Assembly: GCA_030666985.1 (NCBI GenBank) | Contig: DAOUWT010000003.1 | Coordinates: 1 to 36,648 of the forward strand | DNA from: Chloroflexota bacterium | GTDB lineage: Bacteria; Chloroflexota; Anaerolineae; Anaerolineales; UBA11858 | DNA length: 36,648 nucleotides | Direction: 5' to 3' | In this document: positions 24,274 to 32,358 of the stretch, piece by piece | Position numbering within the stretch: the first letter of the stretch is position 1 | Layout of the letters: every line of letters begins with the position of its first letter | Program-made: the position numbers and the translations under genes | Notes under the pieces: model-generated | The model's database searches: none | Told to the model about the DNA's origin: nothing | What the model saw: the letters and a program-made list of their open reading frames with translations, nothing else

Positions 24274-24409
24274 CCTCAAAAAGCTTGTACTATGAGTGTA
24301 GCGCAAAACCTTGATTATGGCAATGTTTTTTTTGTAATTTGCAGGGCAATTGCATTTGGCATCAAATATATAAGGGGATTCCAAGAAAATAATTGTCCCA
24401 AAGTTCGTG

Positions 24410-24490
24410 GTGTGTGAAGACGTGATGCGTGAAAACGTGAAACGTGAAATCATGCATCACGTCTTTACGTTTCACGTTTTACGTTTCATT
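24410..24490. repeat. Family B heptamer palindrome beside the DnaA-box cluster
   Basis: Perfect 12-bp arms AAGACGTGATGC (24417-24428) and GCATCACGTCTT (24454-24465) flank CGTGAAAA, CGTGAAA and CGTGAAA units, with inverted units continuing to about 24490. It borders the AT-rich start of the candidate origin. Confidence 0.75.
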
Positions 24491-24871
24491 AATTATTCCA
24501 CATGTTGTTAAGTATTTATATTTAGTAGTCTTAGTAGGGGCTGTGGATAAGTGGATAAGGCGCTTATCCGAAGTTGAAATCCCTGACTAGTTTGATGTTC
24601 AGGAGATATATAGGGGATACCATTTGGCAAGGGGGTGTATGTGGGGGTGGGTTGGGGAGAGGGCATGAAAAGTTATCTACAGTTTGCATGTGGAAAAGGC
24701 AGGAATAACTTTCTTAGGAAATAGCGCTTTCTGGTCTTAACTCTATATATGGGGGAAAGAGAGTCTATGACCGCTATATGTGCTAAAAAGGGAATTTGGT
24801 CTGTGGATAAAAAGAGGAGAGTTATCCCCAAAAGAGGGTGGTTATCCACAATTTTTAAGGGGTTATCCACA
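24488..24871. other. DnaA-box cluster, candidate chromosomal replication origin
   Basis: Four perfect TTATCCACA boxes: 24542-24550 (minus), 24802-24810 (minus), 24842-24850 (plus), 24863-24871 (plus). Four one-mismatch boxes: 24550-24558 (TTATCCACT, minus), 24673-24681 (TTATCTACA), 24689-24697 (TTTTCCACA, minus), 24822-24830 (TTATCCCCA). A hairpin GGATAAG-GCG-CTTATCC (24553-24569) overlaps the left boxes. An AT-rich stretch (24488-24533) beside them could be the unwinding element. The gap of about 720 bp has no gene. No dnaA, dnaN or gyrB is in the window, so this could instead be a DnaA-titration site. Confidence 0.7.
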
Positions 24872-24933
24872 GTTTTCGTGCTTTGTGGGAAAATTCACAC
24901 CCCTACCTATGGGGGTTGAGAATGGGGCTGACC

Positions 24934-26193
24934 CTATACTTGAGGGGCTATTATTGTCCCATCGGGAATGACGGTGTTCTTAGGAATCACCACAATACCA
25001 TCGCGGATAGACCAGTTTCCGAATTGTTCTTCGGTGCCGCGCGGGAAAGGTTTTATAACTACATTGGCGCCAATACGGACATTTTTATCTATGAGCGCAC
25101 CCTCAACATGGCTGTTGGCTCCAATGCCAATTGGCACGTCAGACGCTTGCGATCTATGCTTTTCATAATAATCTGCGCCCATCAAGACGGTGTCTTTCAG
25201 GAAAGCATTATCTTGGATTTGGCTGCGCACCCCAACTACTGAATGGATAATTTCTGCCTGCCCTATGTAGCTGCCGTCTGACAAGAAAACCTGTTCCAGG
25301 CGGGCGCCTTTTACGATTGTCCCCGGCAAAAAGCGGGGATGTGTGTAAATAGGGGCCAGGGGGTTGTAGATTTTAAATGGAGGGTTTTGGAGAGTCAGGT
25401 TGAGGTTTGCTTCATAAAAAGAGCGAATTGTTCCAATATCTTCCCAATAGTCTTCAAAGTCGAATCCAATCACATTTTTGGTGTGGATAGCGTTGGGGAT
25501 AACTTCTCCGCCAAAATCATCTGCGGTGGAGTTTTCTAGGAGTTCAATCAACACTTCTGTTTTGAAAAAATAAATTCCCATAGAACCCAGATAAGGGAGT
25601 TTAGGGTCATCTCGACTGACAACTTTTTTCAAAACATCCGGGTCGCTTGGTTTTTCTACAAAATCGGTGAGAAAGCCACTTGAATCCCTTTTAAGAATGC
25701 CGAGGCTAGGGGCTTGGGATGCAGAAACTGGCTGTACCGCAATGCAGATGTCGGCGTCCTTCTCCCAGAGATGCTTTGCCATAGCCTTGTAATCCATGCG
25801 GTAGAGATGGTCTCCCGCCAAAACTAAGACATATTTTGCCCCCGTGGTGCGAATCTCCAAAAGTTGTTGGCGAACCGCGTCAGCCGTGCCTTGGTACCAG
25901 GTCTGATTTGTGAAAGTTTGTTCCGCCGCCCAAATCTGGACCCAGCCCCGGTGAAAGGGATCAAAGTTGTAGGTCTGGGTGATATGCCGGTGGAGAGAAA
26001 CGGAATTGAATTGAGTAAGTACCGCAATTCGGTTTATGTCAGAATTGATGCAATTGCTGAGAGGTATGTCTATTAGGCGGTATTTCCCAGCGATAGGGAC
26101 GGCAGGTTTGGCGCGTACTTTTGTTAAGGGGTAGAGGCGTGTCCCCCGTCCTCCGCCCATGATGACGCCTAAAATGTCTTTAGTTGAAGGCAT
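24934..26193 (-). CDS. glgC: Glucose-1-phosphate adenylyltransferase (ADP-glucose pyrophosphorylase)
   Basis: GlgC makes ADP-glucose from glucose-1-phosphate and ATP, the committed step of glycogen synthesis. The 419-residue protein starts with the nucleotide-binding GVIMGGGRGTRLYPLTKVRA (9-28) followed by KPAVPIAGKYRLIDIPLSNC. HRGWVQIWAAEQT, YQGTADAVRQQL and VLVLAGDHLYRMDY are intact, and a left-handed beta-helix region with hexapeptide-like repeats fills the C-terminus. The sequence style is close to the cyanobacterial/plant type. GGAG lies 7-8 nt before the ATG. No other glycogen gene is nearby. It ends about 60 bp from the last DnaA box. Confidence 0.96.
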   Translation of the reverse strand: MPSTKDILGVIMGGGRGTRLYPLTKVRAKPAVPIAGKYRLIDIPLSNCINSDINRIAVLTQFNSVSLHRHITQTYNFDPFHRGWVQIWAAEQTFTNQTWYQGTADAVRQQLLEIRTTGAKYVLVLAGDHLYRMDYKAMAKHLWEKDADICIAVQPVSASQAPSLGILKRDSSGFLTDFVEKPSDPDVLKKVVSRDDPKLPYLGSMGIYFFKTEVLIELLENSTADDFGGEVIPNAIHTKNVIGFDFEDYWEDIGTIRSFYEANLNLTLQNPPFKIYNPLAPIYTHPRFLPGTIVKGARLEQVFLSDGSYIGQAEIIHSVVGVRSQIQDNAFLKDTVLMGADYYEKHRSQASDVPIGIGANSHVEGALIDKNVRIGANVVIKPFPRGTEEQFGNWSIRDGIVVIPKNTVIPDGTIIAPQV

Positions 26194-26218
26194 AGTATTC
26201 TCCAGGGTTTACGTTATC

Positions 26219-26262
26219 GTGAAACGTGAACGCACCTCACTCCTCACTCCTCACGTTTCACT
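26219..26262. repeat. Family B heptamer repeat upstream of glgC
   Basis: GTGAAACGTGAACG, then CTCACTCCTCACTCC units, then TCACGTTTCAC in inverse orientation; the end units pair as GTGAAACGTGA / TCACGTTTCAC. It lies between glgC and the tRNA terminator. Confidence 0.6.
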
Positions 26263-26275
26263 ATTAGGGTATGTT

Positions 26276-26303
26276 AAAAAAAGCCCTCCCAGAATGGGGA
26301 GGG
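26276..26303 (-). terminator. Rho-independent terminator of tRNA-Leu
   Basis: On the minus strand, arms CCCTCCC (26303-26297) and GGGAGGG (26290-26284) with a 6-nt loop are followed by C and seven T residues (26282-26276). It ends 60-90 bp downstream of the tRNA. Confidence 0.88.
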
Positions 26304-26362
26304 TATAGGTGAGGGGATATTTTTTGTTTTCATGGGGGATTATTTCAAAGGAAAATAGCGAA

Positions 26363-26446
26363 TGCCGAAGGTGGGAGTCGAACCCACAATCCTGTAAAGG
26401 AACGCGAGTTTGAGTCGCGCGCGTCTGCCTGTTCCGCCACTCCGGC
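26363..26446 (-). tRNA. tRNA-Leu(CAA)
   Basis: An 84-nt class II tRNA. The acceptor stem GCCGGAG / CTTCGGC (one G-T pair) carries discriminator A at 26363. The anticodon stem CGCGA / TCGCG encloses loop CTCAAAC, giving anticodon CAA for UUG codons. A long variable arm and the T arm GTGGG-TTCGACT-CCCAC are present. CCA is not encoded. Confidence 0.97.
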
Positions 26447-26559
26447 AATGGGCAATGCGGCAATTTTGCATTGCGTCAGTAAGTATACCAAACTTGAGAG
26501 AGAGGTCAAGGTGGGGATGGCGGCGGCGGGGAAGTGAGTTAGGCGTACGGATGTTGGTT

Positions 26560-26735
26560 GAGGGACGTAGAGCCAGCGGGGAGCGTGGGAGCAGGAGAGC
26601 AGGGGGATACGTGGGAGCAAGAAGGGACAGGAGAGCAGAGGGCGTGGTCGAAGGACATTGCCTCAAAAATACCCACTCACCCACTCGCCCACCTGCCCCT
26701 CGCATCACTCGTCACGTTTCACGTTTTACGTCTTA
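26560..26735. repeat. G-rich and CCCACTCGCCCACC-type tandem repeats with family B end
   Basis: Degenerate GGGAGCAGGAGAGCAGGGGG units (26580-26645), then CACTCACCCACTCGCCCACC units, then TCACGTTTCACGTTTTACG (26711-26729). No gene is supported between the tRNA and the next minus-strand stop; the frames crossing it are artefacts. Confidence 0.55.
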
Positions 26736-28019
26736 CCCATCCAACCGCACCGCCAAAAACGGAACTATCATCTCCTGCGGCGTTAGCCCTCCGTGGCGGC
26801 CAAGGAGGTGATTATCCTTGTCTGCCCACCAGAAATAAGCATCGCCTTTGGACAACACCACCAGATCTCCCACGCGGTTGTGCGCGTCGGGATGGTGGGG
26901 CGCGGGGCCGAACAATCCCGCGTTCATGGCCTGGGCAGAGTCGATTGTGTGGAAATCTCCCGGCCAATGTTCGTCAATATAAATGCGGACGTTTTCCTTT
27001 TGGCCCGGTTTTACATAAAAGTAGGTGCAGCGGTTTTCGCCGGAGGGCAGCATAGAGAGCATATCCACCAAGCGGGGGTGATTCTTCAATTCCCGGTTTG
27101 GGTCGTGGGGAGTATATGCCATACCGTGGTCGGCGGTGAGGATGAGAACCGTGTTCTTCCGGGAACGCTGATTCAGTTTGGAGAGGAATAGCTTCTCGAA
27201 ATTTGCGCTAAAACTGGCGAACTCTGCGGCGGGGCGCTCGTCGTTAGGGCCATACCTGTGGAATAAGCCATCCACCAAGCCCCAATAGGCGTAGGCGTAA
27301 AGGCGTTGGTAGGGTTTGTCTTCTAGCAGTTTACGCAAGTTGACCCACATCTCAGAAGGGCTGCTGATACCCTCTAAATTTGCGTCAGCCAAAAAAGTGC
27401 GCGAGAGGCCAGACTTAATGATGCCCCGATTTTGGAAGACAAAAGATTCCACTCCGTGCGCTTTGAGATGAGTGCCTAGAGTTGGGATAGGTAGATATTT
27501 TTCAGGTTCGAAGCCGGTTTGCTCCAAGCTGCTGTGGGGGCCTCGGAAACTGGCCGGGGTATGGAAGAGCAAATTAGCGACCATATTATATTGCTTGAGC
27601 CACACCTCGAACCCCAGGATGCCATGCGCAGCGGGGGCGTGCCCTGTCCAGAGAGAGGTCAGGGCCGCGTTGGTGGTGCTGGGCGCTATGGACGTGAGAG
27701 TAGCCAGCACTCCCTGGGGGATGAGGTCACGCCACACGGGGGCCGCCCCCTCCCCCCAGCGGTGAAAATGCTCCAGGGATAGCGCATCCACCAGGACTAG
27801 GACCACGCGTCCCACATCCTCCCCCAGCGGGGCCAGATAATCCCCCCCCAATGGGCCAAGGCCCAAGGGTGGGACATCCACCAGTTTACAGACGCTATCT
27901 GCCAAATTGGCGAGCGATTTGCCCCCGTATTGAGGCGTGATAAAATCGGGGCCGAGGTCAAGGCTAGGCAGGCGGAAGTTTTGGATTTTGGGAAGGTGGG
28001 TTGAAGTTATATCTGCCAT
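26733..28019 (-). CDS. Alkaline phosphatase-superfamily (phosphodiesterase/nucleotide pyrophosphatase-type) protein
   Basis: A 428-residue metal-dependent hydrolase. The first metal ligand is Asp78 in VLVLVDALS. The nucleophile region PSTTNAALTSLWTGHAPAAHG (113-133) supplies a Thr. TADHGM and the late GRHGGLTPQEMIVPFLAV give the remaining Asp/His ligands. These match the type I phosphodiesterase/nucleotide pyrophosphatase group. No signal peptide or membrane anchor is visible, so it is probably cytosolic. AAGGAAC precedes the ATG. The substrate is unknown. It is divergent from the sugar transporter operon, with 70 bp between the starts. Confidence 0.9.
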   Translation of the reverse strand: MADITSTHLPKIQNFRLPSLDLGPDFITPQYGGKSLANLADSVCKLVDVPPLGLGPLGGDYLAPLGEDVGRVVLVLVDALSLEHFHRWGEGAAPVWRDLIPQGVLATLTSIAPSTTNAALTSLWTGHAPAAHGILGFEVWLKQYNMVANLLFHTPASFRGPHSSLEQTGFEPEKYLPIPTLGTHLKAHGVESFVFQNRGIIKSGLSRTFLADANLEGISSPSEMWVNLRKLLEDKPYQRLYAYAYWGLVDGLFHRYGPNDERPAAEFASFSANFEKLFLSKLNQRSRKNTVLILTADHGMAYTPHDPNRELKNHPRLVDMLSMLPSGENRCTYFYVKPGQKENVRIYIDEHWPGDFHTIDSAQAMNAGLFGPAPHHPDAHNRVGDLVVLSKGDAYFWWADKDNHLLGRHGGLTPQEMIVPFLAVRLDG

Positions 28020-28089
28020 GGAAAGTTCCTTGTGGTATGATTAAGGTGCTTTTCTGGGTTAGAGTGTAGTGGCGTAACGGAGGTCAACC

Positions 28090-29745
28090 TTGCTTAGACG
28101 TTTCTTTTCTGGCTATCAGATCCGGCAAATGAGAGAGTATTTTACCGCGTATTTGATGATTGCCCCGGCAACTATTTTGATTTTCACTTTTGGCATTTTC
28201 CCGGTTGGGTTCGCGCTTTATGTGAGTATGCACAAATGGCGCATTAAACAGGGGGATTTCAAGGGACTTTTAAATTACGCAAGAGCTATTGATAATTTGA
28301 TTTATGTGCTCTTATTTGCGCTGGCAATTGGCGCGCTCGCGAGCGTGTATTTATTGCTGCGGCGGATTGTGAAGCGCGTCCAAGAGGGGGAGGGGGGGGC
28401 TTGGCAGCTCGTTTTTCCGGGAGCGTTATTTGCTGGGACAGCAATTGCCTTTCTTCGCTGGACAGTTTTGTTGCTTCCAGAAGTTTTAGATATTGGCAAC
28501 AAAATTTGGGGGATAGAGAAAACGCGGGAGCTTTTTAATCAGTTGTTGGGGGATGCTTTTCGCACGCCTCAAGCTTATGCCGGGTGGTGGCTCTTCGCGG
28601 GGATGGCTTTGGCCTCCATAGTTGTGGCGGCTCTTTGGGGGAGATTCTTCCGAGCGGGGCAGAACTTGGAGCAACTTTCAGATTTTACCATAGCTTGGCT
28701 TGTACTTGCCCTTGGGCTTGGTTTGGCTTGGTTCACTTATCATGAGGTTGTGAGCGCTTACCAAGCTGCGTTCGAAGAGGGCTCTGATCCTGGCATTTGG
28801 CCGCAAATCATTACCATAGGGTCTGGGGTTATTTTGTTAGTGGCGGGATGGAAGGTTTGGCAGAGCGCCGCCCGGCAAGATTCTAATTGGGCCTTTGCGG
28901 GACGTCTGCTGGGGGCGTTGGGATTGCTGGTGGGGGCGTGGCTGCTGATTGGAGAGCTTCCCATTGTGATGGCGTCTGGCGACAAGGACTTGTGGAAAGG
29001 TCTCAAAGTGACGATTTTCTATTCTTTGGGGACGGTTCCGTTTCAATTGTCGTTTTCGCTGGCTTTGGCCATTCTACTATTTCAGAAATTTTGGGGTTCT
29101 GACTTTTTCCGCATTATGTTTTTCTTGCCTTATGTCACTCCCACGGTGGCTAGTGCGGCTGTTTTTAGGCAGTTATTTTCCAACCGCTACCAAGCCCCTC
29201 TGAATCAATTATTATTGGCTTTGAACCTGGAACCACAGCAGTGGATACGGGAGCCGCAAGGTATTTTCACTATGCTGGGCGAGACGCTGGGGTTCGCGGT
29301 TCCCGATTGGGCTGCGGGGCCGAGCATGGCCTTGGTCGTGATCATGATATATTCCATTTGGACTTATGTTGGCTACGACACGGTGATTTACCTGGCGGGG
29401 CTGGGAAACATTTCCACTGAGTTAATTGAAGCGGCCGAGATTGATGGGGCCGGCAAATGGGAAGTTTTTAGGCATATTATTTTCCCCTTGTTGTCGCCCA
29501 CCACGTACTTTTTGTCTTTGATAGCTATTATTGGCACGTTCAAGGCTTTTGGGCATATTTGGGTGATGAGGCAGCAGGAGGCCATAGGCACCGTGGATAC
29601 CTTCAGCGTTATGGTGTTTACGGAATTTTTCGAGAAATTGCGCTATGGCTATGCCTCGGCCTTGGCTTTTGTGCTTTTCGCTATCATTTTGAGCCTAATG
29701 TATATCAATAACAAAGTTCAGGGGTCAAAGGTGTTTTATGGATAA
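28090..29745 (+). CDS. MalF-type ABC sugar transporter permease with a ~230-residue membrane insertion
   Basis: A 551-residue inner-membrane permease of the CUT1 family, nearly twice the usual ~300. TM1 (20-47) ends in a normal FALYVSMHKW. The usual loop NYxxLLxDxxFWxALxNT is split: LNYARAI (61-67) and DLWKGLKVTIFYSLG (300-314) are separated by about 230 residues holding roughly six hydrophobic helices (70-90, 107-130, 164-185, 198-217, 239-256, 268-293). The EAA loop that docks to the ATPase is intact (EAAEIDGAGKWEVFRHI, 448-464). The start is TTG, with GGAGG 7 nt upstream. It overlaps the next permease by 8 bp. Confidence 0.93.
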   Translation: MLRRFFSGYQIRQMREYFTAYLMIAPATILIFTFGIFPVGFALYVSMHKWRIKQGDFKGLLNYARAIDNLIYVLLFALAIGALASVYLLLRRIVKRVQEGEGGAWQLVFPGALFAGTAIAFLRWTVLLLPEVLDIGNKIWGIEKTRELFNQLLGDAFRTPQAYAGWWLFAGMALASIVVAALWGRFFRAGQNLEQLSDFTIAWLVLALGLGLAWFTYHEVVSAYQAAFEEGSDPGIWPQIITIGSGVILLVAGWKVWQSAARQDSNWAFAGRLLGALGLLVGAWLLIGELPIVMASGDKDLWKGLKVTIFYSLGTVPFQLSFSLALAILLFQKFWGSDFFRIMFFLPYVTPTVASAAVFRQLFSNRYQAPLNQLLLALNLEPQQWIREPQGIFTMLGETLGFAVPDWAAGPSMALVVIMIYSIWTYVGYDTVIYLAGLGNISTELIEAAEIDGAGKWEVFRHIIFPLLSPTTYFLSLIAIIGTFKAFGHIWVMRQQEAIGTVDTFSVMVFTEFFEKLRYGYASALAFVLFAIILSLMYINNKVQGSKVFYG

Positions 29746-30613
29746 TGTACAAATTTCTCAGTTAGCTCTTTGGGGGCGTGTCCAGAGATGGCTCCAAAAA
29801 GGATTTACATATTTTACTTTACTCTTTGGGTTGTTCATTGCTATTACTCCTTTTATATGGATGATTTTGACGTCTTTCATGTCTTTGGGAGAAGCTCAAG
29901 GCATACGGTGGATACCTTCAAGCTTACATTTTGAAAATTACGCCATAGCCTGGCAGCGAGCGGAGTTTTCGAATTTCTTTCTCAACAGCGTTAAGATTGC
30001 GGCTATCACATTGACGGGGCAGCTTACGGTTTCTGTGCTGGCGGCTTATGCCTTTGCCAGGATCAAGTTCCCTGGACGGGATTTGATTTTCGGCATTATG
30101 TTGAGTACAATGATGATACCCGCCATGGTGTTGATTATTCCTAACTTTTTGACAGTAACGTGGATAGGGCGCATTGGCCCTATCCCGTGGATCAACAATT
30201 GGCCCGCGCTCACAATCCCGTTTATGGGAAGCGTGTTTTCTGTTTTTCTCTTGCGTCAGTTTTTTGCCCAGGTACCTGATGAGCTTTTTGATGCGGCCAG
30301 GATGGATGGGGCCGGGCATTTACGCTTTTTGTGGAAGGTGGTGATGCCTTTGGCGAAAGCGCCCCTGATGGTCATTGTTGTCTTTTCTTTTATTGGCTCA
30401 TGGAACGCTCTGGCGTGGCCTTTGCTAGTGACCAACAACGACGATTGGCGTCCCATTGCGGTTGGTTTATATACCTTTATTGATGAAGCCGGTCAGGAGT
30501 TGAACTTGATGATGGCCGGGGCTTTTATTACTATTATTCCTATTCTAATTATTTATTTCTTCACCCAAAAACAATTTACAGAGAGTATTGCCCGCAGTGG
30601 GCTGAAAGGGTAG
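29738..30613 (+). CDS. MalG-type ABC sugar transporter permease
   Basis: A 291-residue CUT1-family permease with six predicted membrane helices, normal in size. The EAA loop reads LFDAARMDGAGHLRFLWKVVMPL (about 184-206). SAYAFARIKFPGRDLIF-like and MMIPAMVLIIPNF segments are typical. It forms the translocation pore with the preceding permease, which it overlaps by 8 bp. No ATP-binding subunit is encoded here, so a shared ATPase elsewhere (MsmX/MsiK type) is likely to power the importer. Confidence 0.95.
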   Translation: MDNVQISQLALWGRVQRWLQKGFTYFTLLFGLFIAITPFIWMILTSFMSLGEAQGIRWIPSSLHFENYAIAWQRAEFSNFFLNSVKIAAITLTGQLTVSVLAAYAFARIKFPGRDLIFGIMLSTMMIPAMVLIIPNFLTVTWIGRIGPIPWINNWPALTIPFMGSVFSVFLLRQFFAQVPDELFDAARMDGAGHLRFLWKVVMPLAKAPLMVIVVFSFIGSWNALAWPLLVTNNDDWRPIAVGLYTFIDEAGQELNLMMAGAFITIIPILIIYFFTQKQFTESIARSGLKG

Positions 30614-30737
30614 TGGCAGAATGGCGAATGGGTGAATGGCGAATGTGCGAATACCTCATCACTACATCACCTCGCCACCACATCACCCCGTTACCTCGTT
30701 ACCTCGTCACCCCGCTACCTAATTACAAGGAGGTGAT
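30614..30737. repeat. Degenerate tandem repeats and an orphan consensus Shine-Dalgarno
   Basis: GGCGAATGGGTGAATGGCGA units (30618-30655) are followed by CATCACCTCGCCACCACATC and CGTTACCTCGTTACCTCGTC units to 30722. Then AAGGAGGTGAT (30727-30737) is a perfect complement of the 16S rRNA 3' end, but no start codon or ORF follows. The rest of the 251-bp gap to the next start holds no clear terminator or promoter. Confidence 0.55.
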
Positions 30738-30864
30738 AACCCTCAGATAATCCATTTTTTGTGGTAAACTAGTGAACGTTGTTTTGTTCATCGTGACCGT
30801 CCAAATATTTTCTTTTGGTTAGGTGCGATGTAGCTTTTAGTATTTCTCAAGGAGAGAACAATCT

Positions 30865-32250
30865 ATGTATAAGAAACTTTCTATCATTATGTTAGTTGTC
30901 ATGGTTTTCACCATGGTACTGACAGCTTGCAAGACCCCTGCTCCCGAACCTGTAGTAGAGGTCGAGGAAGTAGAAGAAGTTGAGCCTGAGCCAGAGATTG
31001 CAGGTGTTCCTGTTTCTGAGCTTGATGGTATTGAGATCAAATTCTGGCACGTCTGGGGCGAGGAAAAAGAAGAAGCTTTCCTGGCTGTTGTAGAAGAATT
31101 CAACAACACCAACGAATACGGAATCACCGTAATAGCCGAGAATCAAGGTGGTTATAGCGACCTTGAAGATAACTTCAACGCTGCTATTCAATCTGGTGAT
31201 GTTCCTACAGTGTTGGTTGGCTATAACAACGCTCTCGCAAGCTGGTATGGCGTTGATGCTCTTGCAGACCTTAACCCCTATTTCAGTGACCCAGTTGGTG
31301 GTTTCACCGATGAAGAGAAAGCTGATTTTTATCAGAGCGCTCTTGATGGTGGTGTGATTGCCGATGGTTCACGCGTAGGGCTTCCCCTTAGCCAATCTGT
31401 CAATGTTTTGTTCTACAATCATACCTGGGCACAAGAGCTAGGTTTTGAGAACGCCCCTCAGACCGCTGCCGAACTTAAAGAACAAGCTTGTGCGGCTGCA
31501 GAATTCAATAACAATGATGACGATCCTGATAACGATGGCACTGGCGGTTTGGTAATGTATGCTGGCGCTTCCAACGTTATGTCTTGGATATTCGCTTATG
31601 GCGACGACGGCCTAACAGATGATGGCACTGCTTATGACTTCGTTTCTGACGCTTTTGTTGCAGTAGCTACCATCTGGAAAGAGATGTGGGATGCAGGTTG
31701 TGCTTTCCCCACCGAAAGTTATCCCAACCCCGAGTTTGCTAGCCGCGGTACTCTCGCAACCATGAGCTCCAGCGCGGGTGTTTACTACCAGGAGAAGGCC
31801 TTCGAAGATGAAGGCGCCACCGACGATGAGTGGACTTTGATCCCCTTTGTTGGCCCGGATGGACAGAAAGCAGTTGATGCTTATGGTCAGTATCTAGCCG
31901 TTGTCAACACCACCCCCGCAAAGAAAGTTGCCGGTTGGGAGTTCTTGAAGTACTTCACCAGCCCCGCCGCCCAAGCACAGTGGATCAAGGCCAGTGGTTA
32001 TTTCTCTGTTCGCAAGAGTACAATTGATTTGTTGGCAGACTACCAAGAAGCAAACCCGAAATGGGCCACAGCTCGAGAATTGGTTCAATACGGTCATGCC
32101 GAACCCAACCATTCTTCTTGGAGTTCAGTCCGCCGCACTTTGGGCGATGCCTTCTACGAAATTCTTCAAGGTGGCATCCCGGATATTGTCCCGATTCTCG
32201 AAGCATTGAACGCTACCGCTGCCGAACTGATGGCAGAGGTTGAGGAATAA
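30865..32250 (+). CDS. ABC sugar transporter substrate-binding lipoprotein
   Basis: A 461-residue family 1 extracellular solute-binding protein. The signal peptide ends in lipobox LTAC, so Cys22 is lipidated and anchors it outside the membrane. An acidic linker (VEVEEVEEVEPEPEI) precedes the mature fold. DGIEIKFWHVWGEEKEEAFLAVVEEFN is the usual first strand and helix, resembling UgpB/MalE-type binders. AAGGAGAG lies before the ATG. It captures substrate for the two permeases upstream. The ligand is not readable from sequence. A strong terminator follows, separating it from its paralogue. Confidence 0.95.
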   Translation: MYKKLSIIMLVVMVFTMVLTACKTPAPEPVVEVEEVEEVEPEPEIAGVPVSELDGIEIKFWHVWGEEKEEAFLAVVEEFNNTNEYGITVIAENQGGYSDLEDNFNAAIQSGDVPTVLVGYNNALASWYGVDALADLNPYFSDPVGGFTDEEKADFYQSALDGGVIADGSRVGLPLSQSVNVLFYNHTWAQELGFENAPQTAAELKEQACAAAEFNNNDDDPDNDGTGGLVMYAGASNVMSWIFAYGDDGLTDDGTAYDFVSDAFVAVATIWKEMWDAGCAFPTESYPNPEFASRGTLATMSSSAGVYYQEKAFEDEGATDDEWTLIPFVGPDGQKAVDAYGQYLAVVNTTPAKKVAGWEFLKYFTSPAAQAQWIKASGYFSVRKSTIDLLADYQEANPKWATARELVQYGHAEPNHSSWSSVRRTLGDAFYEILQGGIPDIVPILEALNATAAELMAEVEE

Positions 32251-32284
32251 CCTTACGATTGAGTTTTTTCAAGTAGTGTAATAG

Positions 32285-32324
32285 AAGAGTGGGCATAGTC
32301 TCAGGACTATTGCCCACTCTTTTT
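32285..32324 (+). terminator. Rho-independent terminator between the two binding-protein genes
   Basis: AAGAGTGGGCA (32285-32295) pairs with TGCCCACTCTT (32311-32321), extended by TAGTC/GACTA, and the second arm runs into a T tract. Confidence 0.92.
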
Positions 32325-32358
32325 ATCTAGGCTAAAACTTATAGAGGAGGAAAGCGGC

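Noticed and set aside
24268-24870. Small ORFs within the DnaA-box gap
   Set aside because: They are short, have no ribosome sites, and run across repeats or DnaA boxes.
26340-26811. Open frames overlapping the tRNA-Leu region
   Set aside because: They cross the tRNA and G-rich tandem repeats and lack start signals.
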